In this document: piece by piece, positions 1 to 5,536 of the stretch
Numbering within the stretch: the stretch's first letter is position 1
Layout of the letters: each line of letters begins with the position of its first letter
Assembly: GCA_902783755.1 (NCBI GenBank)
Contig: CACZSC010000051.1
Location: forward strand, 1-8,409
Length of the DNA stretch: 8,409 bases
Source of the DNA: an uncultured Ruminococcus sp.
Lineage (GTDB): Bacteria; Bacillota; Clostridia; Oscillospirales; CAG-272
Reading direction: 5' to 3'
Made by a program: the position numbers and the translations under genes
The notes under the pieces: model-generated
The model's input: only the letters and a program-made list of their open reading frames with translations
Database searches by the model: none
Told to the model about the DNA's origin: nothing

Positions 1-1634
1 GTGCATCCTATCCTGTGTATGTAATTGTATCTGATGACGTTGCACGCGTGGTCGCGGTTGTCGCAGCTGATCGCCCCGATGTCGTCGGACGCCGTCAGCA
101 CGTCGTGCACGTCGTTGAATTCGACAGTCATGTACGCCCCGTCCCAGTATATGGCCCTGGTCTTCGAGTCGTATATCTCGTTGTGGGACACGGTGATCCC
201 CGCACCGTCAAGGTTAACGCCCATGGTGTAGGGCCAGTTGTTTATCCCGAATCTGTAGATCCTGTTGTTGTATACGGCCGAACCGCCCTTCACGAGGTTT
301 ATGAGGTCACCGGAATCAATGTCTATAGCGGTCTGCGCCACATCGTGTATCTCACAGCCGGTGACGGTGATCCCGTCCCCCTTGCATTTCAGGGCGTAGT
401 CTCCCCTTACAGTCGAGATCTCGCAGCCTTCCACCGTGATGCCGTTGCCCCGTGCGGTGATGCCGGACTCCGCGGACGCGTCGAACCTTATGTTCCTCAG
501 GGTGACGCAGTCTGCCTGTATGTCCATCAGGCCCTCCGAGACCGGCAGGGTGAATGAGGACGTTTCAAAGTCATCGCCTGGCAGATAGTACAGGACCGCG
601 TCCCCGGATATGTAGTATTCACCGGGCGTGTCCAGTTCCTCCGGAACGTTGTACCAGTAGAATATGCCCCCCGGCACCGGATTATACCCGCCGGTGTACG
701 GCAGGACCATGAGGGTGCCGTCCGGATCGAATCCCAGGACATAGGTATTGTCCGTGCACCACAGCTGGTTCATGCGTGCGGCGACGAATACGGTGTCGCT
801 CATGGACCAGGAGCGTACGTGCTCCTCCAGTTCCGAGTCGTACCTTATAACATACTTTTTCGCCTCGTGCTCGGGATCGCTGCCGTCGTCGGTAACCGTG
901 GTCACATCTCCGTACTGATCCAGCATCCAGCCCTCGGGGATGAAGGACCAGTCCCCGTCCGGATATCTGCAGAGGGTCTGCAGCGAACCGTTCTTCGAGA
1001 GCATGACCGCCTTCAGGAGATAGTTCCGCGAGCTCTTCATCGAGGCTATCTTCTCGGGCGTATATCCGAATTGTTTCAGATCGATCATCACGATACTGTC
1101 CCGGACTTCATCCGGGAACAGCTCCGCCGTCTCCCCTGAGGCCGGCGTGAAATCTCCGCTTTCAAGATATACTCCGCCGCATATGAGGGAATCTCCGGAG
1201 CCCTCTATCGTAAGGGGGCATGCCGCGCTGCTGTCCCCGTCGTCAACGGCTATCGGCTCCGTTATCCTGTACACCCCGTCTGACAGACGGACCGTCACTC
1301 CGGCGAACCCTTCGCGGGATGTTTCCCGGAGCTTTGCGAGGGCTCCCTGCAATGTGGCGAACGGGGCTTCAAGGGTCCCGTTTCCCGAGGTGTCGCTGCC
1401 GTTCTCCGACACGTGCACGACAAGGATGTCCCCCTCCCGCTCACCTGCGGCCGGGGCCTGCGCTTCTTCATCCTCCCCGCCGTTCCTGTATTTCTCGGAA
1501 AACAGCCAGTAGTAATAGATCGCCTTGCGTATGCCGTCTCCCGTGGGAGCCGCGCTGCCTGCCGAAAGGGCAAAGCCCCATATCATCAGTATGACGAGGG
1601 CCAGGCAGATCACTGTCTTGTTCGTTCTTCCCAT
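1..1634 (-). CDS. Secreted right-handed beta-helix protein, GH141-like (partial, C-terminus cut off)
   Basis: The reading frame is open from an ATG at 1634 to the window edge and gives 544 residues with no stop, so the 3' end lies outside. The start is supported by AAGAAGGGG nine bases upstream. Residues 1-29 form a signal peptide (Arg3 and Lys6, a hydrophobic core at about 8-23, then GSAA); there is no lipobox. Residues 72-100 (VSENGSD, then GTLEAPFATLQGAL) match the opening motif typical of DUF1565/beta-helix enzymes. Residues 320-352 (FYWYNVPEELDTPGEYYISG, then LYYLPGDD) resemble the segment before the helix in GH141-type proteins. From about 370 there are repeated beta-helix rungs (VTLRNIRF, ITVEGCEI, ITVTGCEI, ITVSHNEI), then a DDIGAI segment (517-522) and NVIRYNYIH (532-540). 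Known members act on plant or microbial polysaccharides outside the cell; substrate here is unknown. The fold is near certain, the GH141 link is from memory of motifs. It lies 74 bases behind guaB but past a terminator, so it is probably expressed separately. Confidence 0.88.
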   Translation of the reverse strand, partial: MGRTNKTVICLALVILMIWGFALSAGSAAPTGDGIRKAIYYYWLFSEKYRNGGEDEEAQAPAAGEREGDILVVHVSENGSDTSGNGTLEAPFATLQGALAKLRETSREGFAGVTVRLSDGVYRITEPIAVDDGDSSAACPLTIEGSGDSLICGGVYLESGDFTPASGETAELFPDEVRDSIVMIDLKQFGYTPEKIASMKSSRNYLLKAVMLSKNGSLQTLCRYPDGDWSFIPEGWMLDQYGDVTTVTDDGSDPEHEAKKYVIRYDSELEEHVRSWSMSDTVFVAARMNQLWCTDNTYVLGFDPDGTLMVLPYTGGYNPVPGGIFYWYNVPEELDTPGEYYISGDAVLYYLPGDDFETSSFTLPVSEGLMDIQADCVTLRNIRFDASAESGITARGNGITVEGCEISTVRGDYALKCKGDGITVTGCEIHDVAQTAIDIDSGDLINLVKGGSAVYNNRIYRFGINNWPYTMGVNLDGAGITVSHNEIYDSKTRAIYWDGAYMTVEFNDVHDVLTASDDIGAISCDNRDHACNVIRYNYIHRIGC

Positions 1635-1643
1635 GCTGAAAAT

Positions 1644-1652
1644 CCCCTTCTT
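1644..1652 (-). promoter_or_regulatory. Ribosome binding site of the beta-helix gene
   Basis: AAGAAGGGG on the minus strand lies nine bases before the ATG at 1634. It fixes the start codon of the secreted beta-helix protein. Its first base is also the last base of a possible hairpin (1652-1669), so RNA folding might affect access to it. Confidence 0.7.
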
Positions 1653-1656
1653 GCGG

Positions 1657-1695
1657 AAAAAAGTCCGCAGGCACGATGCCCCGGCGGACCTTTTT
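1657..1695 (-). terminator. Strong rho-independent terminator after guaB, possibly bidirectional
   Basis: Read on the minus strand, GTCCGC (1689-1684) pairs with GCGGAC (1668-1663) and is followed by six T (1662-1657). Inside, GGCA/TGCC can pair around a TCG loop. On the other side the five A before the stem give the plus strand its own T-run (1691-1695), so the element could stop transcription both ways. It begins 14 bases after the guaB stop codon and ends only 22 bases before the start of the next gene in the same direction. Confidence 0.85.
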
Positions 1696-1702
1696 GTTCC
1701 GT

Positions 1703-1711
1703 ATTGTATCA
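1703..1711 (-). promoter_or_regulatory. Possible extended -10 promoter for the beta-helix gene
   Basis: TGATACAAT overlaps the guaB stop codon and fits the extended -10 form TGnTATAAT with one mismatch. No convincing -35 box is seen 16-18 bases upstream. If active, transcription would start near 1696, at the foot of the terminator stem, making that stem a leader structure. This is a weak call made because the gene otherwise has no visible promoter. Confidence 0.25.
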
Positions 1712-3187
1712 GTCCACGTGAACGCTGTAGTTCGGCGCTTCCTTCGTTATGTTTATGTCGTGAGGATGGGATTCCCTCAGACCGTTTCCGGACATCTTCA
1801 CGAATCTTCCTCTTTCCTTCAGCTCCTCTATGGTGCCGGTCCCGCAGTATCCCATGCCGGCTCTCAGGCCGCCCATGAGCTGGAACACGGTGTCGGCGAG
1901 AGGTCCCTTGTAGGGGACTCTTCCTTCGACTCCCTCGGGGACCAGCTTCCTTGCGTTCTCCTGGAAGTACCTGTCCTTGGAGCCCTTTTCCATGGCCGCC
2001 ATGGATCCCATCCCGCGGTATACCTTGAACCTTCTGCCCTGGTAGATCTCGGATTCACCGGGAGACTCCTCGCAGCCCGCCAGCAGCGATCCCACCATGA
2101 TGGAGTCGGCTCCCGCGGCGATGGCCTTCGGCAGGTCGCCGCTGTATTTGATGCCGCCGTCGGCGATGACGGGGATGTCCGCGTCCTTCGCCACGGAATA
2201 TGCATTCATGATAGCCGTGATCTGGGGCACGCCGATGCCCGCCACCACACGGGTGGTGCATATGGAACCGGGGCCGATACCGACCTTGATGGCGTCCGCT
2301 CCGGCGGAGATCAGGTCCGCTGCGGCCTCGGCCGTGGCTATGTTGCCGGCGATTAGCTGGCAGTCCGGATACGTGGACTTGATCAGATCGATGCATTTCA
2401 GGATATTCTGGGAGTGTCCGTGGGCCGAATCCAGCACCAGCACGTCCGCGCCCGCTTCAAGAAGAGCTCCCGCCCTTTCCACCACGTCCTTCGTGACTCC
2501 GATGGCGGCACCGCACAGCAGCCTGCCCTTCTCGTCCTTGGCTCCGTTGGGATATCTGTCGGCCTTTTCGATGTCCTTTATGGTGATGAGGCCCTTCAGC
2601 TTGTATTTCTCGTCCACGATGGGGAGCTTCTCGATCTTGTGGTGTCTGAGGATCTCCCTGGCCTGCTCCAGAGTGGTGCCCACGGGGACCGTCACCAGGT
2701 TCTCCGAGGTCATGACGTCCCTGATCGGGACATTGAAGTCGGACATGAACCTCAGGTCGCGGTTGGTGATGATGCCCACCAGTTTCCCGTCGTTGTCGCA
2801 GATCGGCACTCCGGAGATCTTGTACTTGCCCATGAGGGCGTCGGCTTCGTAGACATAGTTGTCGGGGTGCAGGAAGAAGGGATTGGTTATGACCCCGTTC
2901 TCACTTCTCTTCACACGCTCCACCTGGTCGCGCTGCTGCTCCGTGGTCATGTTCTTGTGGATGATCCCGATGCCGCCCTCTCTCGCCATGGCTATGGCAA
3001 GTCCGGCCTCGGTGACCGTGTCCATGGCCGCGCTTATCAGGGGTATGTTCAGGGTTATCCTGTTCGTCAGCTTCGTTTTCAGCGATACCGTGTTCGGCAG
3101 CACCTCGCTCTTCGCCGGTATCAGCAGCACGTCGTCGAAGGTCAGGCCTTCGTATTCGATCTTCATGGCAGCAACATCATTGACCAT
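1709..3187 (-). CDS. guaB: Inosine-5'-monophosphate dehydrogenase
   Basis: This enzyme oxidises IMP to XMP with NAD+, the committed step of guanine nucleotide synthesis, in the cytoplasm and normally as a tetramer. The 492 residues are the usual bacterial length. The order is standard: N-terminal barrel part (TFDDVLLIPAKSEVLP, 16-31), a pair of CBS domains at about 101-208 (GVPICDNDGKLVGIITNRDL; KLPIVDEKYKLKGLITIKDI), then the rest of the TIM barrel. The catalytic loop GPGSICTTR holds the nucleophile Cys310. The phosphate-binding DGGIKYSGD (343-351) and the flap Arg406-Tyr407 (DRYFQ) are present, as is EGRVPYKG. Start at 3187 was chosen because GAAAGG lies 12 bases upstream; a second ATG at codon 8 has no ribosome binding site, although it would give the more usual N-terminus. 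Transcribed from the promoter at 3238-3266 with a leader of about 44 bases, and closed by the terminator at 1657-1695. No other purine gene is adjacent. Confidence 0.98.
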   Translation of the reverse strand: MVNDVAAMKIEYEGLTFDDVLLIPAKSEVLPNTVSLKTKLTNRITLNIPLISAAMDTVTEAGLAIAMAREGGIGIIHKNMTTEQQRDQVERVKRSENGVITNPFFLHPDNYVYEADALMGKYKISGVPICDNDGKLVGIITNRDLRFMSDFNVPIRDVMTSENLVTVPVGTTLEQAREILRHHKIEKLPIVDEKYKLKGLITIKDIEKADRYPNGAKDEKGRLLCGAAIGVTKDVVERAGALLEAGADVLVLDSAHGHSQNILKCIDLIKSTYPDCQLIAGNIATAEAAADLISAGADAIKVGIGPGSICTTRVVAGIGVPQITAIMNAYSVAKDADIPVIADGGIKYSGDLPKAIAAGADSIMVGSLLAGCEESPGESEIYQGRRFKVYRGMGSMAAMEKGSKDRYFQENARKLVPEGVEGRVPYKGPLADTVFQLMGGLRAGMGYCGTGTIEELKERGRFVKMSGNGLRESHPHDINITKEAPNYSVHVD

Positions 3188-3220
3188 TGATACACCGTAC
3201 CTTTCAATATTTGTAGTCCC

Positions 3221-3230
3221 ATAAGCTTAT
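3221..3230. repeat. Perfect 10-bp palindrome in the guaB leader
   Basis: ATAAGCTTAT is a perfect palindrome that falls at about +1 to +11 of the predicted guaB transcript. This position would suit a repressor operator, but ten AT-rich bases can occur by chance and no known purine regulator site is recognised. Confidence 0.3.
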
Positions 3231-3237
3231 TAAGGAA

Positions 3238-3266
3238 ATTATATAGGACGGGGCCCGAAAAGTCAA
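3238..3266 (-). promoter_or_regulatory. guaB promoter (sigma-A type)
   Basis: On the minus strand TTGACT (3266-3261) is followed after exactly 17 bases by a perfect TATAAT (3243-3238). Transcription should start near 3231, leaving a leader of about 44 bases before the guaB ATG, too short for a purine riboswitch. Confidence 0.9.
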
Positions 3267-3280
3267 TGCGGACAGACCAC

Positions 3281-3315
3281 AAAAAGGCCCTGAAATTTGC
3301 CGAAAATCAGGGCTT
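3281..3315 (-). terminator. Minus-strand terminator-like hairpin upstream of guaB
   Basis: On the minus strand AGCCCTGA (3314-3307) pairs with TCAGGGCC (3293-3286), extended by one A-T pair, giving a 9-bp stem with one G-T pair and a 13-base loop. It is followed by five T (3285-3281). On the plus strand there is no T-run, so it can only act leftward. It sits just upstream of the guaB promoter and may block antisense transcription coming out of the rightward operon, or end a small RNA. Confidence 0.6.
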
Positions 3316-3391
3316 CACGGAGCTCCGGAGCCGTCATTAAACCGAAAATGCATCACTTTGCGTTCCGTGGCCCGGGAAAACCGAAAAAATC

Positions 3392-3420
3392 TTGATTTTG
3401 ACAAGTGGGTAATATATAAT
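3392..3420 (+). promoter_or_regulatory. Promoter of the sugar isomerase operon (sigma-A type)
   Basis: TTGATT (3392-3397), a 17-base spacer and a perfect TATAAT (3415-3420) point rightward. Transcription should start near 3427, about 68 bases before the first start codon. A perfect TTGACA (3398-3403) lies inside the spacer but is only 11 bases from the -10 box, so it is not the working -35. Confidence 0.85.
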
Positions 3421-3429
3421 GGAGAGGTG

Positions 3430-3458
3430 GGAAGAGGGGCCGTGAAAGCCGCTCTTCC
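3430..3458 (+). promoter_or_regulatory. Leader hairpin at the 5' end of the operon transcript
   Basis: GGAAGAG (3430-3436) pairs with CTCTTCC (3452-3458). Inside, GGC (3438-3440) pairs with GCC (3448-3450) around loop CGTGAAA, with one G-G mismatch between the two helices. It begins within a few bases of the predicted transcription start. No T-run follows, so it is not a terminator. The likely role is protection of the 5' end of the mRNA; a regulatory role is possible but unproven. Confidence 0.55.
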
Positions 3459-3480
3459 GTAAAACTGACAATATATTATC

Positions 3481-3486
3481 AGGAGG
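3481..3486 (+). promoter_or_regulatory. Strong ribosome binding site of the sugar isomerase gene
   Basis: A full AGGAGG lies eight bases before the ATG at 3495. It is the strongest such site in the window and agrees with the codon usage of this gene in suggesting high expression. Confidence 0.9.
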
Positions 3487-3494
3487 ACATAAAA

Positions 3495-4319
3495 ATGTCA
3501 TTGCCAATTGGTGTTCAGGTTTATTCCATCCGCGACGAGGCCGAGGCCGATATCGTCGATACCTTCCGCAAAGTGAAGGAAATGGGTTATGACGGAGTGG
3601 AGCTCGCAGGCCTCTACGGGCACTCACCGGAATACGTGAAGGGCGTCTGCGATGCTCTCGGTCTGGTTCCGATCTCCGCGCACGTGCCGATCCTCGACAT
3701 GCTCAACGAACCCGACAAGACTTTCGAGACCTACCGCACCCTCGGATGCAAATACATAGTTGTTCCCTACGTGACCGAAGAGCGCAGACCGGGCGGAGAC
3801 CACTTCTTCGCCATGATCGACGAGATCAACGAGCTGGGCAAGAAGGCCCGCGAGTACGGCCTCATCCTCCTTTACCACAACCATGACTTCGAGTTCAGAA
3901 AAGTGGACGGAGAGTACGGCATAGACATCCTGTACAGCAGGATCCCCAAGGAAAACCTCCAGACCGAGCTCGACACATGCTGGGTCAACGTAGGCGGCGA
4001 AGATCCCGCCGACTTCATCCTCAAGTACTCCGGCAGAGCTCCCGTCGTACACCTCAAGGACTTTCACATGAGCGGCAAGCTCCCGCAGCATCTGTACGCC
4101 CTCATCGGCATGGATGACGAAAAGAAGGACGACGAGCCCTCCACCTTCGAATTCCGTCCCTGCGGCCACGGCATGCAGGATATGCCCCGCATCATCGACG
4201 CTTCCGTCAAGGCAGGCGCGGAGTGGGTCATAGTCGAGCAGGACGAGCCCTCCATGGGTCTTTCAAGACTTGATTCCGTGAAGGCAAGCATCGAATACCT
4301 GAAATCCTTCGAGTGGTAA
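3495..4319 (+). CDS. Sugar phosphate isomerase/epimerase-type TIM-barrel protein (AP endonuclease 2 fold)
   Basis: The 274 residues match the xylose-isomerase-like TIM-barrel family that includes inosose isomerase, IolE-type dehydratases and 3-keto-sugar enzymes. It is cytoplasmic, with no signal peptide. The opening strand GVQVYSIRD (6-14) is typical. Expected metal ligands can be seen: Glu133 in YHNHDFEF, Asp160 in ELDTCWVNVGG, His186 in VVHLKDF and Glu248 in VIVEQDE; His130 is the usual conserved neighbour. The metal site therefore looks intact, with a divalent ion as in the family. The exact reaction cannot be read from sequence: isomerase, epimerase, dehydratase and C-glycoside-cleaving relatives share this fold. 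It is the first gene after the promoter at 3392-3420, and a Gfo/Idh/MocA dehydrogenase follows 77 bases on, which points to keto-sugar or inositol chemistry. By hand count it uses ATC for 14 of 18 Ile and CGC/CGT for 7 of 12 Arg, unlike the next gene, suggesting strong expression. Confidence 0.9.
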   Translation: MSLPIGVQVYSIRDEAEADIVDTFRKVKEMGYDGVELAGLYGHSPEYVKGVCDALGLVPISAHVPILDMLNEPDKTFETYRTLGCKYIVVPYVTEERRPGGDHFFAMIDEINELGKKAREYGLILLYHNHDFEFRKVDGEYGIDILYSRIPKENLQTELDTCWVNVGGEDPADFILKYSGRAPVVHLKDFHMSGKLPQHLYALIGMDDEKKDDEPSTFEFRPCGHGMQDMPRIIDASVKAGAEWVIVEQDEPSMGLSRLDSVKASIEYLKSFEW

Positions 4320-4329
4320 GCTGAACCTG

Positions 4330-4368
4330 ATGGCAGGACTGCCCGTTCAAACGGGCCGGTCCTGTCAT
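4330..4368 (+). promoter_or_regulatory. Long hairpin between the isomerase and dehydrogenase genes
   Basis: A 10-bp stem (4330-4339 with 4359-4368, one G-T pair) is capped by a 6-bp stem (4341-4346 with 4351-4356) around loop TCAA. It fills half of the 77-base gap. There is no T-run after it, so efficient termination is unlikely. It may protect the upstream message or lower expression of the downstream genes. Confidence 0.6.
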
Positions 4369-4396
4369 ACTTGTATATGAAGAGGTAATAACAGAC

Positions 4397-5503
4397 ATGG
4401 ACAGAAAATACAGGATAGGGATCATCGGATGCGGCGGCATCTCCTACGCCCACATACAGAACTATCTGAAGCAGCCGGACGTTGAGATAGTGGCTGCGGC
4501 CGACATCGTGCCGGGAAGAGCCGAAAAAAGGATCGAAGGCTTCGGACTCGAGGGAGTCCGGTTCTATCCCTCCCACAGGGAACTCATCGACGACGGAAAA
4601 GACCTTGACGGAGTAAGCGTATGCACATACAACAGCCAGCACGCCGACTGCGCTGTGTATGCCCTCGAGCATGATATACCGGTGCTCCTTGAAAAGCCCT
4701 TCGCAGACACCCTCGCGGAAGCGAAGCGGATCATGGAAGCCGAGGAAAAGAGCCGGGCATTCGTGACTCTGGGATTCCAGCCCAGGTTCGACGCCAACAT
4801 GCAGCTGGTGAAGAAGATCTGCGAATCCGGCACTCTCGGAAAGATCTACTACATACAGACCGGAGGCGGACGCAGGAGAGGGATCCCCGGGAACGAATCA
4901 TTCTTCAGAAAGGACACGGCCGGGATAGGAGCCATGGGCGACATAGGCTGCTACTCCCTCGACATGGTCCTCAACGCTATCGGATATCCGAAGCCCGTGA
5001 CGGTCTCCGGCTACACTTCCGACTATTTCGGAAAGAATCCGCAGTACAATCCCCTCGGGAAGGAAGGCGCGGAAAAGTTTGGGGTCGACGACTTCGCAGC
5101 CGGCTTCATTAGGCTGGAAGGAGATATAGTCCTGGACTTCAGGATCTCCTGGGCGATGCATCTAAACACCCCGGGCGACACAGTCATACTCGGCACCGAG
5201 GGAGCCCTCAGGATCCCGTCCACTGACTGCTGGAACGGATCCGTAGGGCCTCTCACCATCTACCGGGACGAGCTGGGCCAGAGGGTCCAGACCGTCATCC
5301 CGAAGATAGACACAGGCGAGGAGTGGCACAAGCTGTTTGAAATGAAGATACGCTCCTTCCTCGACGCCATAGAGACCGGGGGGCCGGCCCCGGTGCCCAC
5401 ATCCCAGATCTTCTACAACCAGGCCATCATCGACGGCATATACAGATCCGCGGAACTGGGACGCGAGATAACCTTCGAGGAACTCATCTCCGGAAAGTAT
5501 TAA
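4397..5503 (+). CDS. Gfo/Idh/MocA family NAD(P)-dependent sugar oxidoreductase
   Basis: The 368 residues have the two-domain layout of the family. A Rossmann fold starts at IGIIGCGGIS (7-16), the dinucleotide-binding GxGxxx loop; Asp36 near the end of the second strand (VAAADIV) is at the place that often selects NAD over NADP. The family's EKP motif is at 99-101, with Lys100 the expected catalytic lysine. The second-domain motif reads GDIGCYSLDMV (181-191). It has Tyr186 where many members have His, as in glucose-fructose oxidoreductase. Such enzymes oxidise or reduce a ring or chain carbon of sugars, inositols or glycosides in the cytoplasm. There is no signal peptide. The start has GAAGAGG 11 bases upstream, a rather wide spacing. 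It follows the isomerase gene by 77 bases and precedes the surface protein gene by 33, so the three are probably one operon. ATA is used for 14 of 34 Ile and AGA/AGG for 13 of 20 Arg by hand count. Substrate is unknown. Confidence 0.94.
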   Translation: MDRKYRIGIIGCGGISYAHIQNYLKQPDVEIVAAADIVPGRAEKRIEGFGLEGVRFYPSHRELIDDGKDLDGVSVCTYNSQHADCAVYALEHDIPVLLEKPFADTLAEAKRIMEAEEKSRAFVTLGFQPRFDANMQLVKKICESGTLGKIYYIQTGGGRRRGIPGNESFFRKDTAGIGAMGDIGCYSLDMVLNAIGYPKPVTVSGYTSDYFGKNPQYNPLGKEGAEKFGVDDFAAGFIRLEGDIVLDFRISWAMHLNTPGDTVILGTEGALRIPSTDCWNGSVGPLTIYRDELGQRVQTVIPKIDTGEEWHKLFEMKIRSFLDAIETGGPAPVPTSQIFYNQAIIDGIYRSAELGREITFEELISGKY

Positions 5504-5523
5504 GGAACAAAACATACATAAAA

Positions 5524-5529
5524 AAGGAG
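5524..5529 (+). promoter_or_regulatory. Ribosome binding site of the Ig-like/SLH protein gene
   Basis: AAGGAG lies seven bases before the ATG at 5537, within a 33-base gap after the dehydrogenase stop codon. The good site and short gap support co-transcription with the two genes before it; no clear promoter is seen in or just before the gap. Confidence 0.8.
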
Positions 5530-5536
5530 TAACAGC

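Larger units (their letters stand above)
3188..3494. other. Divergent control region between guaB and the sugar-gene operon
   Basis: This 307-base gap has no gene that can be supported. It holds, from left to right, the guaB leader with a 10-base palindrome, the guaB promoter, a minus-strand terminator-like hairpin, about 75 bases (3316-3391) in which nothing convincing is seen, then the rightward promoter, a leader hairpin and a strong ribosome binding site. The region is AT-richer than the flanking genes, as expected for promoter DNA. Confidence 0.8.

Noticed and set aside
15..1721. Plus-strand open frames opposite the beta-helix gene, the longest 180 codons
   Set aside because: The minus strand encodes a continuous 544-residue protein with a signal peptide and beta-helix rungs; the opposite frames have no domain or start signal.
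3166..3187. Alternative guaB start at codon 8
   Set aside because: It would give the more common N-terminus MKIEYEG, but no ribosome binding site precedes it, while GAAAGG precedes the first ATG, though at a wide spacing. It remains possible.
1676..3224. Several long plus-strand open frames (up to about 258 codons) opposite guaB
   Set aside because: They are antisense shadows of an unmistakable guaB, rich in His, Arg and Val from complementary codons, without ribosome binding sites or recognisable domains.
3188..3231. Purine riboswitch in the guaB leader
   Set aside because: The leader is about 44 bases, too short for the aptamer, and has no matching helices.
3398..3403. Perfect TTGACA as the -35 box of the rightward promoter
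   Set aside because: It is only 11 bases from the TATAAT, and 17 bases downstream of it there is no -10-like sequence. TTGATT at 3392 has the correct 17-base spacing.
4330..4368. Terminator between the isomerase and dehydrogenase genes
   Set aside because: The hairpin is stable but is followed by ACTTGTATAT instead of a T-run.
3624..4672. Minus-strand open frames of 181 and 202 codons opposite the isomerase and dehydrogenase genes
   Set aside because: Both family matches on the plus strand are clear, and the opposite frames are low-information shadows.
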